Below, piece by piece: positions 24,201-36,200 of a stretch of 64,000 nt of DNA. Below the pieces are notes generated by a model that worked only from the letters and a program-made list of their open reading frames with translations, was not told where the DNA came from and searched no databases. Location of the stretch: assembly GCA_009667805.1 (NCBI GenBank), contig CM019071.1, positions 45,333,593 to 45,397,592 on the forward strand, in the 5' to 3' direction. The position numbers and the translations under genes were made by a program. Source of the stretch: Leptobrachium leishanense. Lineage: Eukaryota > Chordata > Amphibia > Anura > Megophryidae. Positions within the stretch are counted from its first letter, which is position 1, and every line of letters starts with the position of its first letter.

Positions 24201-27200
24201 GCCAGTTCGATGGCAGTGAAATCCCCCATAGAGAAGCAATGGTTAATCTATTCATATTGAACAGAGAAATGTCAGTGAAATGCCCTGATGTTCAGTGGTT
24301 TCATTCGACAGGTTTAATCACATTTTCAATGTGAAAATATTCCCGTTTTAATCCATTATCTAATAAACTATTTATTTTATTCTGCAGCAAAAAAAGTCTC
24401 TTTATTTAGATTATTTAGGAACTTTTAGGCATTGCACGGTATTTTTGGCAATTTTTTTATTTTTTAACCCTTTCAATGCGGTGGACGCGCTCAGCGCGTC
24501 CACCCGCATTGCTACTTCGCTGCGGAGGATGCGCTGAGCGCGTCCTCCCTTTGCAGCCGCGATCGGCCGGTATTCTGGCCGATCGCCGCATGTGCGATGA
24601 CGTCTATTTCAGGCACCCCCCCCGCCATTGCAGGGAAGGTGCCTTCGGACCTCTCCCCCTCCCCTTCCCCGTGGGCCAGCGATTAAAGGCAGGCACCGCC
24701 TGGAAGGGCACAGCCTGCCCTTCCAAGCGGCGGCTGTCTTTAACCCCTAGGGGGCTGGATCGCGATATGGCGCTAACATGCGCCGTATCGCGGTCCCCTC
24801 CCGGAGCTGGCCGACATCCAAGATGTCGGCCAAGCTTCCGGGATATCCCCCTAATGACTGGTGTCATCGCGCAGAGTGCGTTGGCGCAGGTTTTGAAATT
24901 AACCCCTTGCTGCCACCTATAGTGGAGATAGGGGGTTCCAATGAACCCCCTATCTCCCGATCCGTGACAGCTAGGGGTTAATGTTAGAGCGTGGCCTTTC
25001 CAATGATACCAAACATGACCAAGTAAAATGTAAAAAATAAAAAAATTAATAAAAAATAAAAACATTAAGAATGTTTTTTGTGTTCTTTTCGTTTTATTAG
25101 TGCAACAATATTGTTCCCATTTCAATTATAATGTGAACAATGATGCTGCACTAACGATTTTTTCTATGGGGGCGTTTGCTAAAAAACACGTAATTTTCCC
25201 CAAAAAGTAACGCTTCCTCGTTTCTAATTTTTTTAACAAGCGCACCCCATAGAAAATATAACCACAAACGTTCGCATGTTAAAATGTGAAAAAAAAACAC
25301 TTTACACATAATAAATTATTGAAAATTCAAATTTTATTGCATTTTTGTTATAATATACAGGCAGAACATGACATATACATATAAAAATGATATATTATGA
25401 ATCTGCACAGTCTGCCGGAAAGAACGATATATAATATGTCTGGGTCATATATTAAAATAAGGCTTCAAAACGCAGTTAAACATGATGAGCGAAATCGGTA
25501 AAAATGAGCTCAGCACAGAGGTGTGAAAAGGCTCTGCAGCGAAAGGGTTAAATAATTTTAGATTTTTCCTTTTACAGCCCTTTTATCATTCGTTGGATTT
25601 TATATGTAAAATTCCAGACATTTTTGTTCAGTAGTTTTTTTGCAAACAGCGTTTCAAATTTCAACACTTCAAACTGTCAAGTGTACGTTTCTTTTCTTTT
25701 TTAATAATGTTCGTCTGCCTTTTAGGTTTTTCCGGCGGCTGCTCTGCGCTGTGAGTGGCAGTTAGTCGGGTTTTTCCGGCGTGTTCGGCGGAGGTTTTTG
25801 GGTTTTGGTGAGTGTTTGAGTGTTCTGCGGGTTTTCCCTGCACTACGGGGGCCCTGCGGTGCTCGCTGAATACACCACAGAGTCTGAACTAGAATCACTG
25901 AAGTGCGGGGAACGAAAGGTCACCAAATGTGCTGTGACTGTTCGATTCTCTCTGAATAACCCTTATTGTTATCCTTCCTCTGGTCCTATTATGGGTAATG
26001 TGCCAGGAGCTGCTGCTCCATCAGCCCCTTTGTTAATCCGGCCCTGGATAAATGGATACATGAGTCACGGTTTTATGGCATCAAGAAAAAAATTCCCCCT
26101 TTGGGCACAACTGAAAAATACAGCAAATGGGTTTTTGTTTTAGCAATATTATCCATAGGGATATGTGGAAGTTTCACTTTCAAATTGGATTTTTTAAATT
26201 ATTTTAACGTGAACTCCTCTTTATTGCACGTTTTTAAAATTAATTGAAGAAAAACTGTTCTGAAAATGTAAAAGTATAATTCTTTTGACTCATATTTCAC
26301 ACGCCAGGGTTTTTATGAGACCTCTCCATCCTGAATTGAATTTTTTTCGTAGTCAGAAAATTCAATAATTTTTTTTTGGACCTTTTCTTTGTTGCAACTT
26401 TAGACATAATTGAAAAAAGTGTTATTGAAAAATAAATTAAAAAGAATTTTCATATTTGATAGTTTTTATGAAACCTTTCCATCCCTAATTGGATTTTTTA
26501 ATAGTCACAAAATTCAGTTTTTTTAATGTGAAATCCTCTCTTTTGAACTTTTAGAATTATTTGAAGAAAAAATAAATCTTTTGTAATTTATCATATTTGC
26601 ATCATATTTGATACACTAGAGGGGTTATTCTGGCCCTGAAATGGCACCGGACAGTGAGTTATCCCCATATGATGACATTTCGGGGCCATTCAGAATACAG
26701 GCAGTTCGCCAACTTTCTGGCTACACTGTACTAAGAATAAATCCAACAGACACCCTTGTATCTGGCGCCGTACATCACAATCACATTGCTGTTTTCAATA
26801 TTCCTATAATTTCTGTCCTGCATAATCTGTGTTAATATCAATGTTCTTTATGTTACAGAATCTGTAATTGACCCGAAGGAGACTCTGGCCAAAGCCTCGG
26901 CCAATGTCATTTTCTATATTCTGCTCGGGCAGCGCTTTGAATATGATGACGAGGATCTGAACAAGCTGATACATTGGACTCATGATACATTGTATCGCAT
27001 GGGCTCAGATTCCGGACAGGTGAGAAACTGATCCGATTACCTTTCCGCTATGACGTCATCGTCCTGTCACCGCGGGCATGAGTTGAGTAAAAATATTTAC
27101 ATGTATTTTTTCAGAGGTTTTAAGTGACTTTTCTAGTCAGCAAATCACAACGCCAGGTTTTGGGACCTGGTCGTTTTTTTTTTTTTTTTGGTTTTTTTGC

Positions 27201-30200
27201 AGCTTCAATGAGGATAAAGGGCAACTCAGGAATTGATATTTATTCTCCAGCTTCCACTGCATTTCTTCTTCCAGTATGCAAAGAGGAAGCGGAAATGTAC
27301 TGTAACCTGTAATATCTCAGCTGCAACAGGAGGTTGTGTGTGTGTGTGTGTGTTATATCATTTGTATTTGCTTCTGTGCAAGTCTAGCTGGCAGCAGTGA
27401 CGTGCGGTGAGGTCAGTGGCTGGTGAGGCACTCGCTAGTATCAGAGCCAGATATACACAGGGTTACGCAGTCACAATTTACGCATTTGATTATCGTTATA
27501 TAGGAGAATAGAGTTTCACTATTTATACTCATGTTTACCAATTAAAATACCAATAGAGGGCGCTATTACACTCTTACTTTAAAGTAAAGTTGCACTTACA
27601 ATACTGACCAGTAGAGGGTGCTATTTGCGCCCCCTATTGGTCACTATAGTAAATGCATATGCTGTGTAGGCAGTGCTTTTCAGCAATTATGCAGAGACTG
27701 AGAGCCAGCTAGCTTGCTTTTTTTAGTGTAAAATAGGGTCAAGGATTAATGGAAAAGTGTCTTTTTGCTGATGACACAAAGATTTGCAACAGGGTTGATG
27801 TTCCTGGAGGGATCAGCCAAATGACAAATGATTTAGGTAAACTAAATAAATGGTGGGAGCTGTGGCAATTGAGTTTTAATGTGGATAAGTGCAAGATAAT
27901 GCACCTGGGACGTAAAACCCCAAGGGCTGAATATAGAATATTTGATACATCTGAGGAAAGGGATTTAGGGGTTATTATTTCAGAGGATCTAAGGGTAAGT
28001 AGTCAATGTAATAGAGCAGCAGGAAATGCTGGCAGAATGCTTGGTTGTGTAGGGAGAGGTATTAGCAGTAGGAAAAGGGAAGTGCTCATGCCACTGTACA
28101 GAGCACTGGTGAGACCTCACTTGGAGTACTGTGTGCAGTACTGGAGACCGTATCTCCAGAAGGATATAGACATCTTAGAGAGAGTTCAGAGAAGGGCTAC
28201 TAAAATGGTGTACGGCTTGAAGGAGAAAAGTTACCAGGAAAGGCTTAATGATCTTAACATGTACAGCTTGGAAAAAAGACGAGACAGAGGAGATATGATA
28301 GAAACATTTAAATACGTAAAGGGAATCCACAAGGTAGAGGAAGGGAGTATATTTAAAAGGAAACAAAATAGCAAAACAAGAGGACATAGTCTTAGATTAG
28401 AGGGGCAAAGGTTTAAAAGTAACATCAGGAAGCATTATTTTACTGAGAGGGTGGTGGATACATGGAATAGTCTTCCAGTAGAAGTGGTAGAGGCCAAAAC
28501 AGTAATTGAATTTAAGCAGGCATGGGATAGGCATAAGGCTATCCTAAACAAAAGATAAATCCAGGTAAAGTATCCATGTAATTGGGCGACTAGATGGGCC
28601 GAAAGGTTCTTATCTGCCGACATTTTTCTATGTTTCTATTATACCCTCACCGCGCCACCGCGAGCTCCCAAAATATAAGCTTCAATTAGCTCGATTCAGC
28701 AGCCCGATGGCGGACCGGTCCCCTATTCCCTTTTTTTTTTCCCACGGCAGGACAAACAGCCTGTCTGTCCCCCAGTTCGGTGCATCTGGTCTCTGAAGAC
28801 GCAGAGACAAGAACGAACTATGGCGAGCTCTGGTGGCAGGTTAATAGAATAGAAAACACCGCGGTACACACAAGGAGGAGTCCCACCTTAAATCCACGAG
28901 GTCACTGCTATGGTAGGACGCCGCCAGTCCAGATGGGTAGCAATAAAGATGAAAAAGCAGGATCTCAAGTGAAAATAAAGTGTTTATTTGGGAACAGCGA
29001 GCCCCATCACACAAAAGTGGTGTGACGTTTCGACCCTAAGGTCTTAATCATACATGCGCACTGAAGTCAGATGTAGCGATGTGTTTAAAAAGACTGTTCT
29101 GCTGCATTTACTTGAAATGGCCACCAGAGGGAGACAGAGACCATGGAAAGTTATGCTGGACAAACACAAGGCACTAAACTACCTTTTCCATGATGCTTTG
29201 CGTAAGGACAGGAAGTGGGTGTGTAGGAAAGGAAAGGCATCACCAGCCTCGTGGAAAGCATGCTCAGAGTGAGCTGGGAGCTGAAAGGAGAAGGAAGCAG
29301 GCCGAGCTGTGGAGGATAGTGACCAGGCCAGAGCGCAGGGGCTACCTCGCTGGTGCTGGGGGATCGGGACAGTGACCCTGCAGAGACCTGTCTATACCCA
29401 CGCTGCGATCAAGGCAAGCAGAGGACCCGAGTGAGGAGTACCGCAAGTCCATTGGATGGGAGAGCAGGCGGTAGCTGGACAAGTCCGGGTGGGAGCAAGG
29501 AAAGCCAGACAACGGATCCAGTAGCAAGTATCACAGCCAGGCATTAAGCGGAGAGACGTCCTGGGTCAGCGGAGCCTTGGTGATCGAGCGGATGGGTGAG
29601 AGGCCTCCAAGGCCGGTTTATAAAATCAAGAAAGCACGCTGCTGTTTGTTTCCAAAACCCACAGGGCCCCAACTTGACTAGTCGAAGACATCGCTATAAG
29701 TAATTCACTGGCCAGTTGAATAGTACCCGGGTACCATATACACACACGTACACACCCTTTACATTCCGGGACTTAACCTGTGCGGGACTCATTTGTTATG
29801 AATCGGAACAGGGGTTAAAGATACGTTCCGAATATATTTTTCTCTTCCGCTGCGCGTTTACCGCAATACGAAGGGATTGTATGTTTGGGTTTTTGCTACG
29901 TGTCCCCTTTTTCTGAACTATCGGGAAATTGCATTCTTTTATGTTCGGTCGCGAATATTTTATTTTCCGAAATACGAAGCCTCGTGTTTCGTTTCTTTTC
30001 CGCTGCGCGTTTTACCGTGATACGAAAATACTGTAATAATACTTGTGAATACCGTGTCTCAACATTTGCTCATTATTTTAGTAAACTATTTAAATGATAA
30101 AAACTCACAACTGTGTTGGAGTATATTTATTCCCTAGTGCGGGGAGACTGACCCGTGGTTCATTTTCAGCGGCTCCTCCGGGAGTGAGCGCTACACGTGG

Positions 30201-33200
30201 GGGCTCGTTTCCGGGATCTCAGTCTCTGGAAAAAACGCATTTAAAGGGTTAAATATGGATCCAGATGAAGCAGCAGAGTGGTGTAAAGCACAGGGTGGCC
30301 AGTTAGAGTTGAGTGTAGTAATGGATATTCCTGTAGGCACCTGGGCAGAAGAGCAGATCCGCCTGGCCGTGGCAGCGTTGGCACCTGACCAGCGGGGGTT
30401 CCTTGCGGACATTAAAGTGAACCCAGAGACTTCTCACACGTATGTTCTTTTTGAGTGGAGAAAGGGTGTTCCTGTGTGTTTTCAGGACGTGAGTATACAG
30501 CTAACCGACGACGTGGAAGTTCGTATGATCCAGCCAAGTAAGCCACGTGGTGATTCAGCGAACATTCCTGCATCCAGCCCGCTGGCCATGATCGGGCCGG
30601 AGTTCATTGCTGCTATTGGAGACCTCATGGTTAAGTGTCAGAGGGCTCACCCTTCTTACATCAGCTTCGGATATCGGAAGTTGGAAAAATTTTCAGGAAA
30701 CTTGCCAACTCCGGCGGGAGAAGAAACCTTCGAAGAATGGGTGGAACAAGCGATGCAGGCTCTAGATGAGTGGGACGTCTCTGAAGCGCAGAAGAAGCAA
30801 AGAATTACTGAGAGCTTAAAGGGACCTGCGTCAGAGGCTGTCAGGAATCTGAAGCTGAGTAAGAGAGACTGTACTGCTCTAGATTACCTGAACATATTAC
30901 AGGAAGTCTTCGGGCGAACGGAAAAGGCTGCTGAGCTAATGTACCAATATGAGCATACTTACCAGAAAAGGGGTGAGAAGATGACAGAATACATGAGGCG
31001 CCTGGATAAGATACTGTACCAAGTACTGTTGAAGAAAGGAACAGACCCCACTACAGTAGATCAGGTTAGAATGCGTCAGATATTGAAGGGTGCCTTACCT
31101 TTAGATCCTGTGATGTTGCAGCTGAGGACTCGAGAAGGTAATAAAGAGTTAAATTACCTAGAACTGATTCAAGTTGTTCGGGAGGAAGAAGCCCTTCTGG
31201 AAGAGAAGCTTGGAAAAAGGGGAGAAAAGGTCTATGCGCAACCCATAGAGTATAACGAGTGTTCATCAGATGAGGAAGATCCGGAAGAGACATATGAGCC
31301 GGAGATAACTCAAAAGTCGTCAAACCAGGTGTATGGTGAGATACAAAAGACTCTCGCAAGAGTACAAGAAGCCCAAGTTAAGATGGAACAGACACACACT
31401 GTCACGGATCCCTCTGCTATCTGACTAGTGGTCCCTATACGCAGGACACTCTCTACCCTTCCGATCCTTAGGTTGGTCGGCACGACTAGACAGACACAGA
31501 ATACGACAGGATAGTGTAACCACAAAGAATGACACTAGAACGATACATAAGACCTTAGAATAATTAGCTCTTCCCAAGATCCAAACCAGACAAGAGGTAG
31601 TCTGATGTGTGCTTAGGGTGCCACACAGACTGACCTCAATACCAGAATTAGAAGAGTTAATGCCAATGCCAGGGGTCATACACAGAGTGGTTCGTTCGCC
31701 AATGCCAGGGGTCACACACAGAATGGTTCGTTCGCCAATGCCAGGGGTCACACACAGAATGGTTCGTTTGCCAATGCCAAGGGTCATACACAGAGTGGTT
31801 CGTTTGCCAATGCCAAGGGTCATACACAGAGTGGTTCGTTTGCCAATGCCAAGGGTCATACACAGAGTGGTTCGTTTGCCAATGCCAAGGGTCATACACA
31901 GAGTGGTTCGTTTGCCAATGCCAAGGGTCATACACAGAGTGGTTCGTTTGCCAATGCCAAGGGTCATACACAGAATAGTAGTAATTGCAAAATATACAAG
32001 AGCTCTGCGGGAAGTAACTACCACGTCAGGGCACCGGTGAATAGTGAAACTGGGTTTTAAACTCGGCGGGTCCGCGTCATCACGCCAGTCCCCGCCCCCT
32101 GGCGCCCCACGTGAGCGCAGCCGGCTGCGTTATCACTCGGCGCCTGGCCAGCGAGCAGCGAGGAAGTCGCTGCCAGGCGCCCCCTAGATCCAGCGCGGCC
32201 CGCGATACCAACGCGGTCCGTGACACACACGGACCTATGCCGGACAATCTTGAAAGTAGTAGAAATGCAGACTGAAATACTGAAGTCTCTCTCAGATATA
32301 CGAACAGCAGCGGTTGCTGTGGTCTCCGACAGAGGATTTTCAAATGAGCCACAGGAAGAAAGTGTGCCCTCATCCTCGTGGGGAAGATGTTTTGCCTGTA
32401 GAGAATTCGGTCATTTCAAGGCTCAGTGCCCAGAAAGGAGACAGGGAGGGTCTCTATATGTGCCTGCTAGACCTAGAAGATCCTCTCCCTGGAGGTCTGA
32501 TCCTATGTCACGGGAGGAAAATGTATGCCCGCAGTCACCACGTATGAGGACAAGGGTTAGAGTACAACAGACTGGGTCTACCTCTCCTGCTGCTACGAAA
32601 AAGTTCCCTGACAAGTTGATAGGTCCTTCGCCCATCATCCCGGTTCAAGTGGAAGGAGTCTATACTAAGGCTCTTCTAGATTCGGGTGCTCAAGTAACGC
32701 TGATTTACCGAGACTTCTATCAGAAATATCTGAAGCATATACCCCTGAAGAAATTGAAGGATCTCGAAATCTGGGGTATGGAATGGAGAAGTTTCCCTAT
32801 GATGGATATATACAGGTGAAGCTAGAATTCAGTTCGGAAATCGCTGGACAACCGAGAGTATGTGACACGTTGGCAATTGTGTGTCCTCGTCCCTCGGGAG
32901 CTAATCGAAGTTCTATGATAGTGGGGATGAACGCTGATGTGTTGAGACACCTCTTAACCCCACTGGTCACGGAAGAGAATCCTGCTCCTAAGAAGGCACA
33001 CTCGATGTCACGATCGGCCTGTCCACGGAGGGTCAAGGAACAGAGAACCACTACAGAAATAAGAAGGCTGAGGAGAACGGAAGGGACAGAGAAGGCCCTA
33101 CGTTCAGGAAAGACTGTACAAGTACCGATTGGAGACAAATTATCTGTGCCTGGTCTGCCTATATCCCGTCCGACTCCTACTATTCGGTCTCATCAGTTAC

Positions 33201-36200
33201 GTTCCGTTAGAGAGAGTGAAGAAGACAGTGAAGAAGAAGGCTGGTGTCTGAGCTGGGTGTGGGCACCTGAGTCCCAGAGCGTCAAGCCAGTTTCTGACTG
33301 GGGTGAGAGTGATTTAGGGTCTGATATCTCTGAAGTTATGACTCGAGCACCTGCAGTACCTGAGACCTGGGAAGTTCCTGAAGTTTTAGAGGAAATATCC
33401 ATAGATTACAGTTCTATGCCTTCACTGGAGGGCTCATATTCCGAGGAAGTGTTGGCTCCGATGGTTGATGAGAGAATTGAGCCTGTAGAGTCAGCTCTCC
33501 TGACTGAAGAGGTTCTTGAAAAATTTGAACCAAAACGGTCAGTACGACCCCCTCAGAGACTCACATTTGATTCACCAGGACATAGCACAGAGGAGGCTGT
33601 AACAACTGGGCGGAGGTTTCCAGAAGTGTCAGCTCTAATTGCCAAGGTGTCTAAGGGTTTGGGGGAGATTGAGGAAAATTGCTGCCTGTTGTCAACCCTG
33701 AATATGTAGGCTAAAGTTAGAAATGTTAAGTAGAAATGTAATGCAACTGTTGTTATGTTATGTATGACCGACACATGTACCCGTTACACGCCCTTGGGAG
33801 GACCCAAGAGTTTAGGGGGGGAGAGTGTAGCGATGTGTTTAAAAAGACTGTTCTGCTGCATTTACTTGAAATGGCCACCAGAGGGAGACAGAGACCATGG
33901 AAAGTTATGCTGGACAAACACAAGGCACTAAACTACCTTTTCCATGATGCTTTGCGTAAGGACAGGAAGTGGGTGTGTAGGAAAGGAAAGGCATCACCAG
34001 CCTCGTGGAAAGCATGCTCAGAGTGAGCTGGGAGCTGAAAGGAGAAGGAAGCAGGCCGAGCTGTGGAGGATAGTGACCAGGCCAGAGCGCAGGGGCTACC
34101 TCGCTGGTGCTGGGGGATCGGGACAGTGACCCTGCAGAGACCTGTCTATACCCACGCTGCGATCAAGGCAAGCAGAGGACCCGAGTGAGGAGTACCGCAA
34201 GTCCATTGGATGGGAGAGCAGGCGGTAGCTGGACAAGTCCGGGTGGGAGCAAGGAAAGCCAGACAACGGATCCAGTAGCCAGTATCACAGCCAGGCATTA
34301 AGCGGAGAGACGTCCTGGGTCAGCGGAGCCTTGGTGATCGAGCGGATGGGTGAGAGGCCTCCAAGGCCGGTTTATAAAATCAAGAAAGCACGCTGCTGTT
34401 TGTTTCCAAAACCCACAGGGCCCCAACTTGACTAGTCAAAGACATCGCTATAAGTAATTCACTGGCCAGTTGAATAGTACCCGGGTACCATATACACACA
34501 CGTACACACCCTTTACATTCCGGGACTTAACCTGTGCGGGACTCATTTGTTACGAATCGGAACAGGGGTTAAAGATACGTTCCGAATATATTTTTCTCTT
34601 CTGCTGCGCGTTTACCGCAATACGAAGGGATTGTATGTTTGGGTTTTTGCTACGTGTCCCCTTTTTCAGAACTATCGGGAAATTGCATTCTTTTATGTTC
34701 GGTCGCGAATATTTTATTTTCCGAAATACGAAGCCTTGTGTTTCGTTTCTTTTCCGCTGCGCGTTTTACCGTGATACGAAAATACTGTAATAATACTTGT
34801 GAACACCGTGTCTCAACATTTGCTCATTATTTTAGTAAACTATTTAAATGATAAAAACTCACAACTGTGTTGGAGTATATTTATTCCCTAGTGCGGGGAG
34901 ACTGACCCGTGGTTCATTTTCAGCGGCTCCTCCGGGAGTGAGCGCTACATCAGACATCTTCTATATGTGCTCATATTATTGAGCTGGCAATTGTTATAAA
35001 GTGGAGAATACTAAAAAATTTATTTTCTATTTCTCATGATCTGAATATTAGCCAACTTATATGTTTTTGTACCCCTCATCTTGTTTTTAACGGTTTTCAC
35101 TTTATTCACGCAAAGTACTATCGTCGAATTGTTTTTATATATTTCTGATAGTGATACTGCAGTTTATATCTTTTTTCTATGTATACTCAGGTTTTTTCTA
35201 TGTATACTCAGGTTGTTTCTCTCATTGTCTGATTAAGTATCTGATTAATTGGACACAGGAGACAACAGAAGGTATTTAAGTAGATGTCTGACTTCAGGTC
35301 AGTAGAATAGTCAGCTCACCAAGTTTTCACTGTAGTTCATTCCCAATGTCTGTGGAACTTGACTCACTGTTTTTTGGGAGAAAAAATAATGAACTGTGGG
35401 GGGTTAATGACTGATATATAGGGCATAGTGATTAAATTATTTTTATTGGGGATCATTTCTGAAATGCGGGCTGTGCATAATACTGAGGTCTTCACCTCCA
35501 ACCCTGTTAGTAATGAGACGAGAAGCTCTTCTGACAAATGGGCTCGGCAGTAGCGTTAATGTACGATAAGGACCCAGTCATGTCAGAGCAGCGTCTTGAG
35601 ACTTCTAAGAACTCTGGTATCCGCCCACACGTGCTGTGACCCCCCCAGTGTGCTGACTCTGAGCGCGCAAAGATAAACACACACGCAGTATTGGCTCAAG
35701 CTTCATTTGCTGTCATTGCCTGGAGGCCATGACGAGCGTGTCTGCCACCAGCTTGAGCTCCGCAATTAGCGTAGCGTTAAGCTGCGTAAATTGCGTAGCC
35801 TAGGCTGACTCAGTGCTGCCCCTGCTGTCTGTGTAGTGAATCACACACACAGTAGCCGGCAAACTGAAGTGAAAGCGCAGGAGAGGCTCTGCCTCCCCTG
35901 ACTGCACGTCCCTGACTGGCAGTCATATATCCATCAAAAAGTAAATGCATCAGAGTCTTCAATAGAAAATTATATTATTCCACAATAAAGAGTAGTGATG
36001 GGCCAAACACCTGAAAAAGTTTGACCGCGAACTCAAACACAATTCGAACACCATGCAAGTCAATGGGGCTCGAACATTCGAAAATGAAAGTGCCCTCCAA
36101 GTGGGCATATATGCAAGATATTGGCCATAAAAGGTGTATGGGGGTCCGGGTACTGCACTGGGGGACAGGAAACAATGAAAAGGAAGAAAAAATGTTTTTA

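Larger units (their letters stand above)
30255..32819 (+). pseudogene. gag: PNMA-like gag with zinc knuckle and protease, split by an LTR
   Basis: From ATG 30255 a frame runs to 31424, then resumes at 32231 after the LTR insertion. The N-terminus ([20 protein letters not shown]) resembles the RRM-like start of PNMA proteins. The capsid part matches PNMA closely in pattern: [49 protein letters not shown], and then REEEALLEE. After the insertion come a CX2CX4HX4C knuckle (32388-32429) and an aspartic protease motif LLDSGAQVT (about 32673-32699). The frame is lost near 32780. Gag and protease were originally one frame. Confidence 0.88.
29072..34949 (+). mobile_element. Young non-autonomous Ty3/Gypsy element with PNMA-like Gag
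   Basis: Two 1124-bp LTRs with fewer than ten visible differences and a 5-bp duplication TCAGA (29067-29071, 34950-34954). The 3.6-kb interior codes for Gag, zinc knuckle, protease and a short pol tail. RT, RNase H and integrase are entirely absent, so it must have moved with enzymes supplied by a relative. Gag is split by a later LTR insertion (31400-32225). A polypurine tract TTTAGGGGGGGAGAG precedes the 3' LTR. Confidence 0.93.
27395..35914. mobile_element. hAT-like DNA transposon remnant hosting nested insertions
   Basis: The left end CAGTGACGTGCGGTGAGG and the right end, inverse CAGGGACGTGCAGTCAGG, are matching inverted termini. The eight flanking bases are GCTGGCAG (27387-27394) and ACTGGCAG (35915-35922), seven of eight alike, as for hAT 8-bp duplications. 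After removing the CR1 fragment and the Gypsy element, about 1.7 kb remains, with no transposase frame. Boundaries are good; superfamily is inferred. Confidence 0.6.

Noticed and set aside
24476..25125. 148- and 173-residue frames in the GC-rich block
   Set aside because: They lie inside the TTAA-type non-autonomous element and have no resemblance to a transposase.
31425..32040. 199- and 143-residue repetitive frames on both strands
   Set aside because: They come from a 36-bp (12-codon) array inside an LTR, so they stay open by length alone.
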